Assembly: GCA_015491615.1 (NCBI GenBank)
Contig: WFVN01000168.1
Span: 1-18,363, forward strand
DNA from: Gammaproteobacteria bacterium
GTDB lineage: Bacteria; Pseudomonadota; Gammaproteobacteria; S012-40
DNA length: 18,363 bases
Reading direction: 5' to 3'
Each line of letters starts with the position of its first letter. Position 1 is the stretch's first letter. This document shows positions 5,732 through 13,040 of the stretch, piece by piece. The notes under the pieces were generated by a model. It saw nothing but the letters and a program-made list of their open reading frames with translations. It was not told where the DNA came from and did no database searches. Both the position numbers and the translations under genes were made by a program.

Positions 5732-6721
5732 TCAGATTTTCTTGTACCTGACCTTCATTTCGGAGGAGCGGCCCTGGGCTTTCGCCCCTTGGCCGGGGGC
5801 AGCGAGGGATGCGGGTACCTCGTGACGGTGGGCGTGATCGCCATCGTGGGTGTGGGGATGGGCGTGGGCGACGCCGTCGTGGTAGTGGAGGTGTTCGTGC
5901 ACCGCCAGGCGCTCGCGCAGGTGGTGGTAGAGGAGGACGAGGATGAAGATGCCGGCGCCGAAAAGAACGATGGTGGCACCGGAGGCGGCATCGAAATGGT
6001 AGCTGGCGTAGAGGCCGGATACGCCCACCAGGGCCCCGAGCACGGTGGAGAGGAGGAGCATGATGCTGAAACTGTCGGTGAGCAGGCGGGCGGTGGCGGC
6101 AGGGATGATGAGGGCGGCGGCGATCATGGTCACGCCGACGATGTTCATGGCGGCGATGATGGCCAGGGCCAGTACCAGGGAGAAGCCCACCTGCAGGCGT
6201 TCGGTGGGAATGCCGAAGACCGCTGCCGCCTCGCGGTCGAAGGTGGAAAACAGCAAAGGCCGGTAAAACAGGAACAGTCCCACCGCGGTCACCACCAGGA
6301 CGGCGCCGATCACCCACAGGTCGGTGCTGGTGACGCCGAGGATATTGCCGAACAGGGCCGCTTCGAAGCTCTGGGTGAATTGGCGCACGCGCGAGATGAG
6401 GGCTACGCCGAGGGCGAATATGGCGGTGGTGACGATACCGATGGCAGCGTCGGGTTTGATCTTGCCGCCGCGGGAAAGCTGGTGGATGAGGAGGGCGGCG
6501 AAAAAGGCGGTGAGCACCGCGCCCACGTAGAAATTGGCGTTCAGGGTGTAGCCCAGCACCGCGCCGCCGAAGGCGGCATGGGAGAGGCCGTGACCGATGT
6601 AGCTCATCCCCCGCAGGACGATGAAGACGCCGATCATGCCGCACAGGGCGCCCACCATGAGGGCCGCCCACAGGCCGTTGCGGAAGAATTCGAAGGCGAA
6701 GGGTTCGAGGAGGGTTTCCAT
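5732..6721 (-). CDS. znuB: ZnuB-like metal ABC transporter permease with His-rich tail
   Basis: Inner-membrane permease of the ABC-3 (cluster 9) family that imports Zn, Mn or related metals. It has 329 residues against about 260 for E. coli ZnuB. Residues 1-265 contain the usual series of hydrophobic helices, including LRGMSYIGHGLSHAAFGG and VGVTMIAAALIIPAATARLL. The extension after residue 265 holds 13 histidines between residues 266 and 300 (for example HEHLHYH and HAHPHTH) and ends in a basic tail, probably cytoplasmic. Start at 6721 lies 7 bases after the znuC stop with TGAGAG upstream; an in-frame extension to 6799 lies inside znuC. Metal specificity is not proven by the sequence. Last gene of the znuA-znuC-znuB operon; the 142 bases after it hold no gene I can support. 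Confidence 0.9.
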   Translation of the reverse strand: METLLEPFAFEFFRNGLWAALMVGALCGMIGVFIVLRGMSYIGHGLSHAAFGGAVLGYTLNANFYVGAVLTAFFAALLIHQLSRGGKIKPDAAIGIVTTAIFALGVALISRVRQFTQSFEAALFGNILGVTSTDLWVIGAVLVVTAVGLFLFYRPLLFSTFDREAAAVFGIPTERLQVGFSLVLALAIIAAMNIVGVTMIAAALIIPAATARLLTDSFSIMLLLSTVLGALVGVSGLYASYHFDAASGATIVLFGAGIFILVLLYHHLRERLAVHEHLHYHDGVAHAHPHTHDGDHAHRHEVPASLAAPGQGAKAQGRSSEMKVRYKKI

Positions 6722-6728
6722 GAGGCTC

Positions 6729-7505
6729 TCAGGCGTGGGTGGCGGGGGCGTGGGCGATGAGCAGGTGACCGTCGTGGTCGAACACCGCCAGTTCGCCACC
6801 GTAGGTGGCTGCCAGATTTTCGCGTGTGAATACTTCTCGTGGCGGGCCTTCGGCGACGATACCTTGGTTGAAGCAGATGACCCAGGGGAGGTGGGCGGCG
6901 ACGGTGTTCAGGTCGTGGGTAGTGATGAGGATGGTGATCCCCTGGCGGTTGAGTTCTTCCAACAAGTGGAGAACGTCGTGCTGGGTCTTGATGTCCACCC
7001 CGGCGGTGGGTTCGTCCAGCACCAACAGGCGTGGACGGTTGATGAGGGCGCGGGCGAGGAAGGCGCGCTGCTGCTGGCCGCCGGAGACGTCGCGGATGTG
7101 GTGGTGGAGGCAGGCGGCGATGCCCAGCTCCTCGGCGATGGCCGCCACCCGGCGCTTTTCCTCCCGGCTCGGCCAGGGCAGCCAGCGGCGGTTGACGTAC
7201 AGCCCCATGAGGATCACCTGCTCCACCGTCACCGGGAAAGACCAGTCCACCGTCTCCAGTTGGGGCACGTAACCCACTTCTCCGGAACGCGTGCGCCCGG
7301 GCGGTCTGCCCTCGATGAGGACGCGACCGGCGTGCGGGCGGATGGTCCCCAGAATGGTGTTGAGGAGGGTGGTCTTGCCCGAGCCGGTGGGGCCGACGAT
7401 GCCGGCGAAACGCCCTTCGTCCAGGGTCAGGGAGAGGTGGGTGAAGACGGGTCGGTGGCGATAGCCCGCCGACACGTCTTCCAGGCGGATGAGGGGTTGG
7501 GCCAT
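6729..7505 (-). CDS. znuC: ZnuC-like metal ABC transporter ATP-binding protein
   Basis: A 258-residue ATPase that powers metal import through the ZnuB-like permease. Visible motifs are Walker A GPTGSGKTT (38-46), Q-loop near PQLETVDWSF, signature VSGGQQQR (140-147), Walker B LLVLDEPT (160-167) and the switch His197 in TTHD. The C-terminal part (GELAVFDHDGHLLIAHAP) is slightly extended. The start codon at 7505 shares its A with the znuA stop (TGATG), so the two genes are translationally coupled; the longer frame to 7541 would lie inside znuA. The family also contains Mn and Fe transporters, so the gene name reflects position and similarity rather than proven specificity. Confidence 0.92.
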   Translation of the reverse strand: MAQPLIRLEDVSAGYRHRPVFTHLSLTLDEGRFAGIVGPTGSGKTTLLNTILGTIRPHAGRVLIEGRPPGRTRSGEVGYVPQLETVDWSFPVTVEQVILMGLYVNRRWLPWPSREEKRRVAAIAEELGIAACLHHHIRDVSGGQQQRAFLARALINRPRLLVLDEPTAGVDIKTQHDVLHLLEELNRQGITILITTHDLNTVAAHLPWVICFNQGIVAEGPPREVFTRENLAATYGGELAVFDHDGHLLIAHAPATHA

Positions 7506-8449
7506 CAGAAGAGATTGCTCACTTTCACCCCGGTCATGCACGAGGGGTCACCGCCCAAGGCGCGGGTCATGATCTCCAGGTTGTGTTTCATCATTCCCAG
7601 ATAGCTGTGATCAGGATCGTTGGGCTCTCCGGGAAGGTCGTCGTCGGACAGGTCGTCGATGTAGCGCACCCCCGCTTCGCGGGCAATCTGTTTGAGTACC
7701 GGGCTGGGGAAGACCTCCGAGCCGAACACCGCCGGCACGCCCACCGCGCGCAACTGCTGGATGATGCGGGCCACCTCGCGGGCGGTGGGCTCGGAGAAGT
7801 CGGAGGGTTGGATGGCGCCGATCACCTTCATCCCGTAGCGGGGGGCGAAGTAGGCGAAGGAGTCGTGGTAGGTGACCAGCTTGCGGTTCTTCGGCGGGAT
7901 GGAGAAGACACAATCGAAGATGGCCGCGTCCACTTTGCTCATGCGCGCCAGGTACGCGGTGGTATTGGCGAAATAGCGATCGCGGTTGGCCGGATCCAGT
8001 TCCACGAGGGCGTCACGCACTAGAGTGGCGTAGCGCTGGGCCAGATAGACGTTGGGCCACAGGTGCGGATTGGGATGGCCTTCCTCCTCGGGGAAGCTGA
8101 AGTCGAACTTCCAGTCCTTGCGGGAGATGGTGTTGTCGCCCAGGAGCAGGATGGGCACGCCGGGGCGACGGACCTTCTTCGCCAGTTTGATGGTGGGCAA
8201 TTCCAGGTGCAGGCCGTTGAGGACGATGAGATCGGCGTCACGCAGATACTTGGCGTCCGAGGGAGCTGGTTCGAAGGTGTGGGAGTTGGTCCCTTCGGGG
8301 ACAATGCCGTGCACTTCGATGAGCTCCTGTCCCACGTTCTTGACGATGTTGGTGATGGGGGCGACCGAAGTCACTACCTTCAGGGGGTCGGCGGCGAGGG
8401 TGGGCATCCAGATGCACAGGGCGAGGAAAATCCAGAAGGGTCGGGCCAT
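7505..8449 (-). CDS. znuA: ZnuA-like periplasmic metal-binding protein
   Basis: A 314-residue substrate-binding protein of the cluster A-I metal family. A signal peptide is visible (FWIFLALCIWMPTLA followed by ADPL). Predicted ligands are His57 (GTNSHTFEP), His129 (NPHLWPN), His195 (VTYHDSFAYF) and an Asp near 278-280. A third His rather than Glu is the pattern of zinc-type members; manganese-type proteins usually have Glu there. The His-rich flexible loop found in many ZnuA proteins is absent; only EEEGHPNPH remains before His129. Cys180 and Cys304 could form a disulphide. AAGGAG lies six bases before the ATG at 8449, which fixes the start. First gene of the operon, divergent from the porin-nikR pair. 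Confidence 0.9.
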   Translation of the reverse strand: MARPFWIFLALCIWMPTLAADPLKVVTSVAPITNIVKNVGQELIEVHGIVPEGTNSHTFEPAPSDAKYLRDADLIVLNGLHLELPTIKLAKKVRRPGVPILLLGDNTISRKDWKFDFSFPEEEGHPNPHLWPNVYLAQRYATLVRDALVELDPANRDRYFANTTAYLARMSKVDAAIFDCVFSIPPKNRKLVTYHDSFAYFAPRYGMKVIGAIQPSDFSEPTAREVARIIQQLRAVGVPAVFGSEVFPSPVLKQIAREAGVRYIDDLSDDDLPGEPNDPDHSYLGMMKHNLEIMTRALGGDPSCMTGVKVSNLF

Positions 8450-8551
8450 GGGGTGCTCCTTGGCGGTCCTTGAGGGAAACGAAGCGAAGTGGCCGGTGTA
8501 GAATTCTTGGTTCGGCCGGTGTTGCACGCAACTTGAAAGCAGCACAACGGA

Positions 8552-8578
8552 TTATGAAGTTATTTTTGAAATTCACAC
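8552..8578. promoter_or_regulatory. Gapped inverted repeat resembling a NikR operator
   Basis: TTATGA (8552-8557) and TCACAC (8573-8578) are separated by 15 bases. The E. coli NikR site is GTATGA-N16-TCATAC. Each half-site here matches five of six bases, but the gap is one base shorter. It overlaps the predicted minus-strand promoter in the region shared by znuA and the porin gene. The assignment rests on this resemblance and the nearby nikR gene. Confidence 0.3.
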
Positions 8579-8585
8579 GAGTCAA
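8557..8585 (-). promoter_or_regulatory. Predicted promoter of the znuACB operon
   Basis: On the minus strand TTGACT (8585-8580) is followed after 17 bases by TAACTT (8562-8557), a good -35 and a weak -10. The leader to the znuA ATG would be about 100 bases. The AT-rich stretch between 8551 and 8577 contrasts with the surrounding sequence. Confidence 0.4.
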
Positions 8586-8602
8586 GCCCCTGAACGCGGG
8601 GC
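8586..8602 (+). other. Hairpin directly before the porin start codon
   Basis: GCCCC (8586-8590) pairs with GGGGC (8598-8602), with a seven-base loop. It ends one base before the ATG at 8604 and includes the G-rich bases that would serve as ribosome site. It could limit translation from that ATG, or it could favour the in-frame ATG at 8625 as the true start. Confidence 0.35.
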
Positions 8603-8603
8603 C

Positions 8604-10049
8604 ATGAGGTCGATCGCGATTAAGATGAAACTCTCAGAGAGATGTGCTAGGTGGCGTTGGGTCATGGGGATCGGCGCCTGTTTGATGGGTCTTCCGGCAG
8701 ATGCGGAGACGGTGCTGGCGCAGGGTGACCGCAAATCGGACAGCCAGGGAGGGCCCACGCTGGAGGATTTCCTGCGCCTGCCGGAACGGACGAACGAGGT
8801 CCCCGCCGCGCCTCCACCCGAAGCGTTTTCTCCCGCCGTACCGCCTCCCAGCGAAGGCGAGGCCGCGGAGACGGTACATCGCAATCTGTCTCCGCTCCCG
8901 GACGAGCCCCGGTCCATCACCGGTGTGCACGAGCACGAGACCGGTGCCTGGAAAGGGGAGTGGTTGATGACGGTCGACACCTTCAACGACGCCGTGGGGG
9001 GCGTGCAGACCGGTGTCGAGACGGTGGGGTTGGTGGAATTCTACGGTAGTGTGAGCGGAGAGAGTTTCGGTTGGCGTGGGGGACACCTGGGGGTGCACTT
9101 GGCTTATGCCCTCGGTGAGTCTCCGAGTCGTCGGGTGGGGGACGTTTCCGGCGTGAGTGGCATCGATGCCGGTGGGGCCACCGGTTTTTTCGTCTGGGAC
9201 GCCTGGGTGCAACAGAACCTCCCTTGGTGGAATGCGAAGTTGCGCGTCGGGGTGGTGGATTTCAACAACGATTTCTACGTCGCCGACTACGCCAGCCTGT
9301 TCCTGAACGGCAGTTTCGGGATGGGCGTGGAGGTGGGCGGTGGTGGCGGCACGGTGCCCACTTACCCGGCTACCGGGCCGGGCGTGGAAGCTTTTCTCGC
9401 GCCTTTCGGGGCGGGCTATCTGAATTTGGGGTTGTGGAAGGGCGTCCCGGACACCGAGGGCGTGTTGCGCAACGGTGACGGCGGATGGTTCTACGTGGCC
9501 GAAGGGGGCGTGAAAAAGGGGACTTCCGGAGAGCCGGGTTATATGAAAGTGGGGTTGGGCCATTGGCGTGACACCCATTCCCTGGACCACTGGGCAGGGG
9601 ACGATTGGCGGGCCGAAGGGCGTTCCGGCCCGGCTTTCGAGGGCACTCCCCGTTCCAATGGCGGTGGATACTATGTGCTCGCGGAGACGGCGGTGGGGCG
9701 GCGCCTTGGGGTGTTCTTCAAGGCCGGCCGTGCCGACCCGGCCCGTAACCGCTACGGCGCCACCTACGCCGTCGGCCTACAGGCCAGTGCCCCGCTCCCC
9801 GGCCGTTCGGACGACGCCCTGGGCCTGGGCCTGGTGCGTACCGAACACTCCCAGGAATTCCTCGACTACGCTCGTTCGGAGGGAGTGACTTACTTCCGTG
9901 CCGAGAACGTCTACGAGATCACCTACAGCGCCCGGGTGGGGCGCCGCTGGATGATGCAGCCGGGTTTCCAGTACGTCATCCAACCGGGTATGGACCTGAC
10001 CGTGGCCAACGCCCTGGTGCTGGGCCTGCGCCTGCAGGGGTGGTGGTGA
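8604..10049 (+). CDS. OprB-like outer-membrane porin
   Basis: A predicted outer-membrane beta-barrel of 481 residues, similar in layout to OprB carbohydrate-selective porins. A signal peptide is visible (VMGIGACLMGL, cleavage probably after ADA). A Pro/Glu-rich segment follows to about residue 110. The barrel then shows alternating strands with Gly and aromatic residues, such as GWRGGHLGVHLAYALG, WVQQNLPWWNAKLRVGVVDFN and YYVLAETAVGRRLGVFFKAG. The C-terminus LVLGLRLQGWW ends in an aromatic residue, as assembly by the Bam machinery expects. OprB proteins carry sugars, but the neighbours here are metal-transport genes, so a metal or metal-chelate substrate is possible. Start 8604 or 8625 is undecided. 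nikR follows after 41 bases on the same strand. Confidence 0.7.
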   Translation: MRSIAIKMKLSERCARWRWVMGIGACLMGLPADAETVLAQGDRKSDSQGGPTLEDFLRLPERTNEVPAAPPPEAFSPAVPPPSEGEAAETVHRNLSPLPDEPRSITGVHEHETGAWKGEWLMTVDTFNDAVGGVQTGVETVGLVEFYGSVSGESFGWRGGHLGVHLAYALGESPSRRVGDVSGVSGIDAGGATGFFVWDAWVQQNLPWWNAKLRVGVVDFNNDFYVADYASLFLNGSFGMGVEVGGGGGTVPTYPATGPGVEAFLAPFGAGYLNLGLWKGVPDTEGVLRNGDGGWFYVAEGGVKKGTSGEPGYMKVGLGHWRDTHSLDHWAGDDWRAEGRSGPAFEGTPRSNGGGYYVLAETAVGRRLGVFFKAGRADPARNRYGATYAVGLQASAPLPGRSDDALGLGLVRTEHSQEFLDYARSEGVTYFRAENVYEITYSARVGRRWMMQPGFQYVIQPGMDLTVANALVLGLRLQGWW

Positions 10050-10090
10050 TAGGCTAGGCGGACGAACCCGAGCGCCGAGGTAATCAATCG

Positions 10091-10549
10091 ATGGAGCGTT
10101 TCACCATTTCCCTGGAGCCGGAGCTGGCCCGCCAGTTCGACGAATTCATTCGCGAGAGGGGCTACACCAACCGCTCCGAGGCCATGCGCGACCTGATCCG
10201 GGAGAAGCTCGAAGGAGAGCGCCTGGAACGAGACGAGGGCGATTGCGTGGCTACCCTGGGGTACATCTACGACCACCACAAGAGCGAGCTGGCGAACCGG
10301 GTCACCGCCGCCCAGCACGCCCATCACGAGCTCACCCTCTCCAGCATGCACGTGCACCTGGACCACGACAACTGCCTGGAGGTGACCATTCTACGCGGGC
10401 CGGTGGAGCGGGTACGGCGTTTCGCCGACGAGATCATCGCCCAGCGCGGGGTGCGTCACGGGCATCTGCATATGATCCCGGTGGTGATCGAGAAGGACGA
10501 TCACGGCCATGCCCACGAGGACCACGTCCACAGTCGTCCCACCACCTGA
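10091..10549 (+). CDS. nikR: NikR-type nickel-responsive regulator with His-rich C-terminus
   Basis: A 152-residue ribbon-helix-helix repressor with a C-terminal ACT-like metal-sensing domain. The N-terminus MERFTISLEPELARQFD forms the DNA-contacting strand, followed by RGYTNRSEAMRDLIR. All four high-affinity nickel ligands of E. coli NikR are present at identical numbers: His76, His87, His89 and Cys95 (QHAHHE and MHVHLDHDNCLE). The RGVRHGHLH motif is also conserved. After it comes an extra tail of about 20 residues with HGHAHEDHVH, which E. coli NikR (133 residues) lacks. GAGG lies 10 bases before the ATG. It is probably co-transcribed with the porin gene and divergent from znuACB, which are its likely targets. 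No nickel enzyme gene is in the window. Confidence 0.93.
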   Translation: MERFTISLEPELARQFDEFIRERGYTNRSEAMRDLIREKLEGERLERDEGDCVATLGYIYDHHKSELANRVTAAQHAHHELTLSSMHVHLDHDNCLEVTILRGPVERVRRFADEIIAQRGVRHGHLHMIPVVIEKDDHGHAHEDHVHSRPTT

Positions 10550-10550
10550 A

Positions 10551-10577
10551 CCAAAGAAAAGGGCGCCAGAGGCGCCC
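10551..10577 (-). terminator. Hairpin terminator between nikR and the Sel1 gene, mainly minus strand
   Basis: GGGCGCC (10561-10567) pairs with GGCGCCC (10571-10577) around AGA. On the minus strand the stem is followed by CTTTTCTTT, giving a proper T-tract for the Sel1-repeat gene. On the plus strand the T-tract is missing, but the same stem may slow polymerase after nikR. Confidence 0.6.
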
Positions 10578-10606
10578 TGCCACCAAGGATCGGCGTGCAG
10601 GTGGCG

Positions 10607-10987
10607 TCAATGACCCAGGCGCTGTTCCCAATAGCGGGCCCGCTCAGGGTCCTTGGGCAGGCCGAACCAGCCTTCCTGATAACCGGCGGCCAGGTAGCTC
10701 TGGGCCAGGGGGTGACCGTTCTCGGCGGCGCGTCGATACCATTCCAGGGCGGCCTTCTCGTCCTGCTTGCCGCCGGCGCCGCTGTGCAGGAGCAGGCCCA
10801 GGTTGAACTGGGCGGCGGCGTCGCCGGCCAGGGCCAGGGGCGCCCAGTACTGGATGGCGTGCTGGTAGTCGCCCTGCTCGGCGGCCAGCAGGCCGCGGTC
10901 GAACTGTTCTGCCGGGCCGGCGGCGGCGAAGCCGGCCCAGGCCAGGGTGAAGACGAGGAGGAAGGGTTGGAGGCGTTGCGCTTTCAT
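10607..10987 (-). CDS. Secreted Sel1-repeat protein
   Basis: A 126-residue exported protein with a signal peptide (LQPFLLVFTLAWAGFAAA) followed by tetratricopeptide-like Sel1 repeats. The first repeat region is RGLLAAEQGDYQHAIQYWAPLALAG. The second is AQFNLGLLLHSGAGGKQDEKAALEWYRRAAENG, and the third begins AQSYLAAGYQEGWFG. Such proteins are helical scaffolds for protein contacts, and their partners cannot be told from sequence. GGGAG precedes the ATG at good spacing. It is divergent from ampD, 73 bases apart, and ends in the hairpin terminator at 10551-10577. Whether it acts in the cell envelope near peptidoglycan recycling is only a positional guess. Confidence 0.8.
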   Translation of the reverse strand: MKAQRLQPFLLVFTLAWAGFAAAGPAEQFDRGLLAAEQGDYQHAIQYWAPLALAGDAAAQFNLGLLLHSGAGGKQDEKAALEWYRRAAENGHPLAQSYLAAGYQEGWFGLPKDPERARYWEQRLGH

Positions 10988-11060
10988 GGTGCGGCTCCCG
11001 GATCAATGTGGGGTTCGTGCGGGTGAACGGCCTCGGGCCGATGCCTTGCAGGGCGAGGTG

Positions 11061-11642
11061 ATGGATTCGCGACCGGGTTCACAGGAGATCCGTGACGGCT
11101 GGCTGGCCGGGGCGCGGCGCGTGCCTTCCCCCAACTGCGACGAGCGCCCGTCGGGGGGCGAGCCGGAACTGGTGGTGGTGCATGGCATCAGCCTGCCGCC
11201 GGGGGTCTTCGGCGGCCCGCACATCGACGCCCTGTTCACCAACACCCTGGACCCCGACGCCCATCCCTTCTTCGCCGAGATCCAGGACCTGCGCGTCTCC
11301 GCCCACTTGCTCATTCGCCGCGACGGGGCCTTGGTGCAGTACGTCCCTTTCCACCGGCGTGCCTGGCATGCCGGCGTCTCCCGCTTCCAGGGGCGCGAGC
11401 GTTGCAACGACTTCTCCATCGGCATCGAGTTGGAAGGGACGGACGCGGTGCCTTACGAGGCGGCCCAGTACCAGGTCCTCGCGCGGGTGATCCGCCTCTT
11501 GGCGGCGACCTATCCCGGCATCGGACCGGGGCGGGTGGTGGGTCACTGCCACATTGCCCCCGGACGCAAGACGGATCCCGGCCCGGCCTTCGACTGGACG
11601 CGCCTGGAGGTCCTCTTGGGTTGGCGGCCGGGACCGGGGTGA
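11061..11642 (+). CDS. ampD: 1,6-anhydro-N-acetylmuramyl-L-alanine amidase AmpD
   Basis: A 193-residue cytoplasmic zinc amidase that cleaves the stem peptide from anhydro-muropeptides in cell-wall recycling. Loss of AmpD raises the inducer of AmpR-controlled beta-lactamase in species that have it. Zinc ligands His41 (VVVHGIS), His162 and Asp172 (GHCHIAPGRKTDPG) and the catalytic Glu123 (IGIELEG) and Lys170 are all present with the E. coli spacing. The position between His162 and the IAPG motif is His where I recall a non-His residue in E. coli, a minor variation. The ATG at 11061 follows GCGAGGTG; a longer frame from 10947 would run through the Sel1 gene start. ampE follows after 65 bases. 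Confidence 0.93.
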   Translation: MDSRPGSQEIRDGWLAGARRVPSPNCDERPSGGEPELVVVHGISLPPGVFGGPHIDALFTNTLDPDAHPFFAEIQDLRVSAHLLIRRDGALVQYVPFHRRAWHAGVSRFQGRERCNDFSIGIELEGTDAVPYEAAQYQVLARVIRLLAATYPGIGPGRVVGHCHIAPGRKTDPGPAFDWTRLEVLLGWRPGPG

Positions 11643-11707
11643 TGGACCCGCCGAGCGATTTCCCCTAGCATGGATGTCCCCACAAGAAGACCGATGGAAC
11701 CGGCGCC

Positions 11708-12589
11708 ATGACCCTCATCATTCTTCTCCTCGCCCTCGTCGTGGAACGTTTCCTGGGTAGCCTCCAGGATTACCGCCGCTTCGACTGGTTGCACGCCCTG
11801 GCCCGCTGGGCGGTGGCCCAGCGGGAGCGGCGCGAATGGTTGGACGGTCCTATCGGCGTGCTGATCCTGGTGGGGCTGCCCACCGCGCTGGTGGGCTGGC
11901 TGCAATGGTGGCTGGGGGACTGGTCGTTGATCCTCGCCTTCCTCTTCGCCCTGGCGGTGTTCGTCTACTGCTTGGGGCCGCGCTCTTTCTACGATCAGGC
12001 CAAGAGCCTGGTGGACGCCCTCGACCGGGGTGATGAGGAGGCCGCCCGATGGTACATGGAGGGCCTGCTGGACCGGCGCCCTTGGCCGGAGGGCCGGCCC
12101 CTCCCCAAGACCGCCAGCGAGGCGGTGTTCATCGCCGTCTGCGACCGTTTTCTGGCGGTGGTCTTCTGGTTCGCCCTCTTGGGTCCGTTGGGGGCGGTGA
12201 TGTACCGGGCCGCCAGCGAGCTGCGCAAGACTTGTCTCTCCGCTGGTGCCTGCGGCAAGGGGGAAAGCGGCCTGGGGGACGCGCTGGCCTGGTTCTATCA
12301 GGTTCTCGGCTGGGTGCCGGCGCGCCTCACCGCTTACAGCTTCGCCGCCCTGGGTTCCTTCATGGACGCGCGCGAGTCCTGCCGGGAGGCGCGTGAGACC
12401 GGCGAGCGCCACTGGCCCGATCCGCACGAGGACCTGCTTGCCTGCGCCGGCGGTGGCGCGCTGCGCCTGGAGGAGGCGACGCCGGAAGGGGGGCGGGTGG
12501 TGTGCCAGTCCCTGGACCTGGCGCGGCGCAGTATCTGGTTGTGGGTGGTGGTGATCGCCCTGTTCACCCTGTGGGGGTGGATCGCCTGA
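11708..12589 (+). CDS. ampE: AmpE-like inner-membrane protein
   Basis: A 293-residue membrane protein of the AmpE/CobD-like group, normally encoded next to ampD and described as a signalling modulator in beta-lactamase induction. Its biochemical activity is not established. It begins MTLIILLLALVVERFLG, typical of AmpE. It has further membrane segments around residues 48-66, 70-89 and 145-167 (AVVFWFALLGPLGAVMYRA) and a final one at the C-terminus (IWLWVVVIALFTLWGWI). The length is close to E. coli AmpE (284). The gene ends 15 bases before the convergent DUF1841 gene, with no terminator visible between them. Confidence 0.85.
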   Translation: MTLIILLLALVVERFLGSLQDYRRFDWLHALARWAVAQRERREWLDGPIGVLILVGLPTALVGWLQWWLGDWSLILAFLFALAVFVYCLGPRSFYDQAKSLVDALDRGDEEAARWYMEGLLDRRPWPEGRPLPKTASEAVFIAVCDRFLAVVFWFALLGPLGAVMYRAASELRKTCLSAGACGKGESGLGDALAWFYQVLGWVPARLTAYSFAALGSFMDARESCREARETGERHWPDPHEDLLACAGGGALRLEEATPEGGRVVCQSLDLARRSIWLWVVVIALFTLWGWIA

Positions 12590-12604
12590 GGGCGCCAGCC
12601 ATCC

Positions 12605-13039
12605 TCACAGGGCTTCCATGAGGCGTCGCAGGGCCGCCAGATAGGCGGTCTCGTCCGGCGCCGTTCCTTCCCGTTGCGCCTGCCACAGGGCCTCCCCCAG
12701 GCACTCCATCATGGCGTGCTCGGCGGCGTGGGCGTCGCCGTGGGCGAGGCGCAGACGCGCGTGCACGGCGCGCACGCCGGCGGGGCGGTCGATGGCCACC
12801 TGCTCGCGGATGGCCAGGTGCATGCCCATGTGCAGGAAGGGATTGGTCTGCCCCAGCTCCGGTGGATACTCGCCGCCCACGGCCGCCTCCCCGCGCCCGA
12901 GCAGGGCGTGGTACTCGGGGTGGTCGGCCACCACCTGGGCCACCGCTTGCTCCAGCGGTTCCAGGGGTTCGCCCGCCTGGGCCTTGCGCCAGGCCTCCAC
13001 GTAGAACAGGCGCAGCCGGTCCCGGTCCTGGGTGAACAT
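12605..13039 (-). CDS. DUF1841-family protein
   Basis: A 144-residue soluble protein matching DUF1841. Its start MFTQDRDRLRLFYVEAWRKAQAGEPLEPLE, the central HPEYHALL, and LGQTNPFLHMGMHLAIREQVAIDRPAGVR are characteristic. The repeated His residues (HMGMH, and HGDAHAAEH) recall metal-binding helical proteins, but no function is established. It starts one base after the nth stop on the same strand (TGAGATG), so the two are translationally coupled and probably always co-expressed. A start further upstream would lie inside nth. Confidence 0.85.
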   Translation of the reverse strand: MFTQDRDRLRLFYVEAWRKAQAGEPLEPLEQAVAQVVADHPEYHALLGRGEAAVGGEYPPELGQTNPFLHMGMHLAIREQVAIDRPAGVRAVHARLRLAHGDAHAAEHAMMECLGEALWQAQREGTAPDETAYLAALRRLMEAL

Positions 13040-13040
13040 C

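Noticed and set aside
5514..5825. Plus-strand 103-codon frame with a hydrophobic stretch between rluE and znuB
   Set aside because: It overlaps both real genes, has no ribosome site, and its hydrophobic part falls in the gap without similarity to any known protein.
5723..6760. Plus-strand open frame of 345 codons opposite znuB, rich in Glu, Asp and Gly
   Set aside because: It is the antisense reading of the membrane protein and its His-rich tail; no start context or domain supports it.
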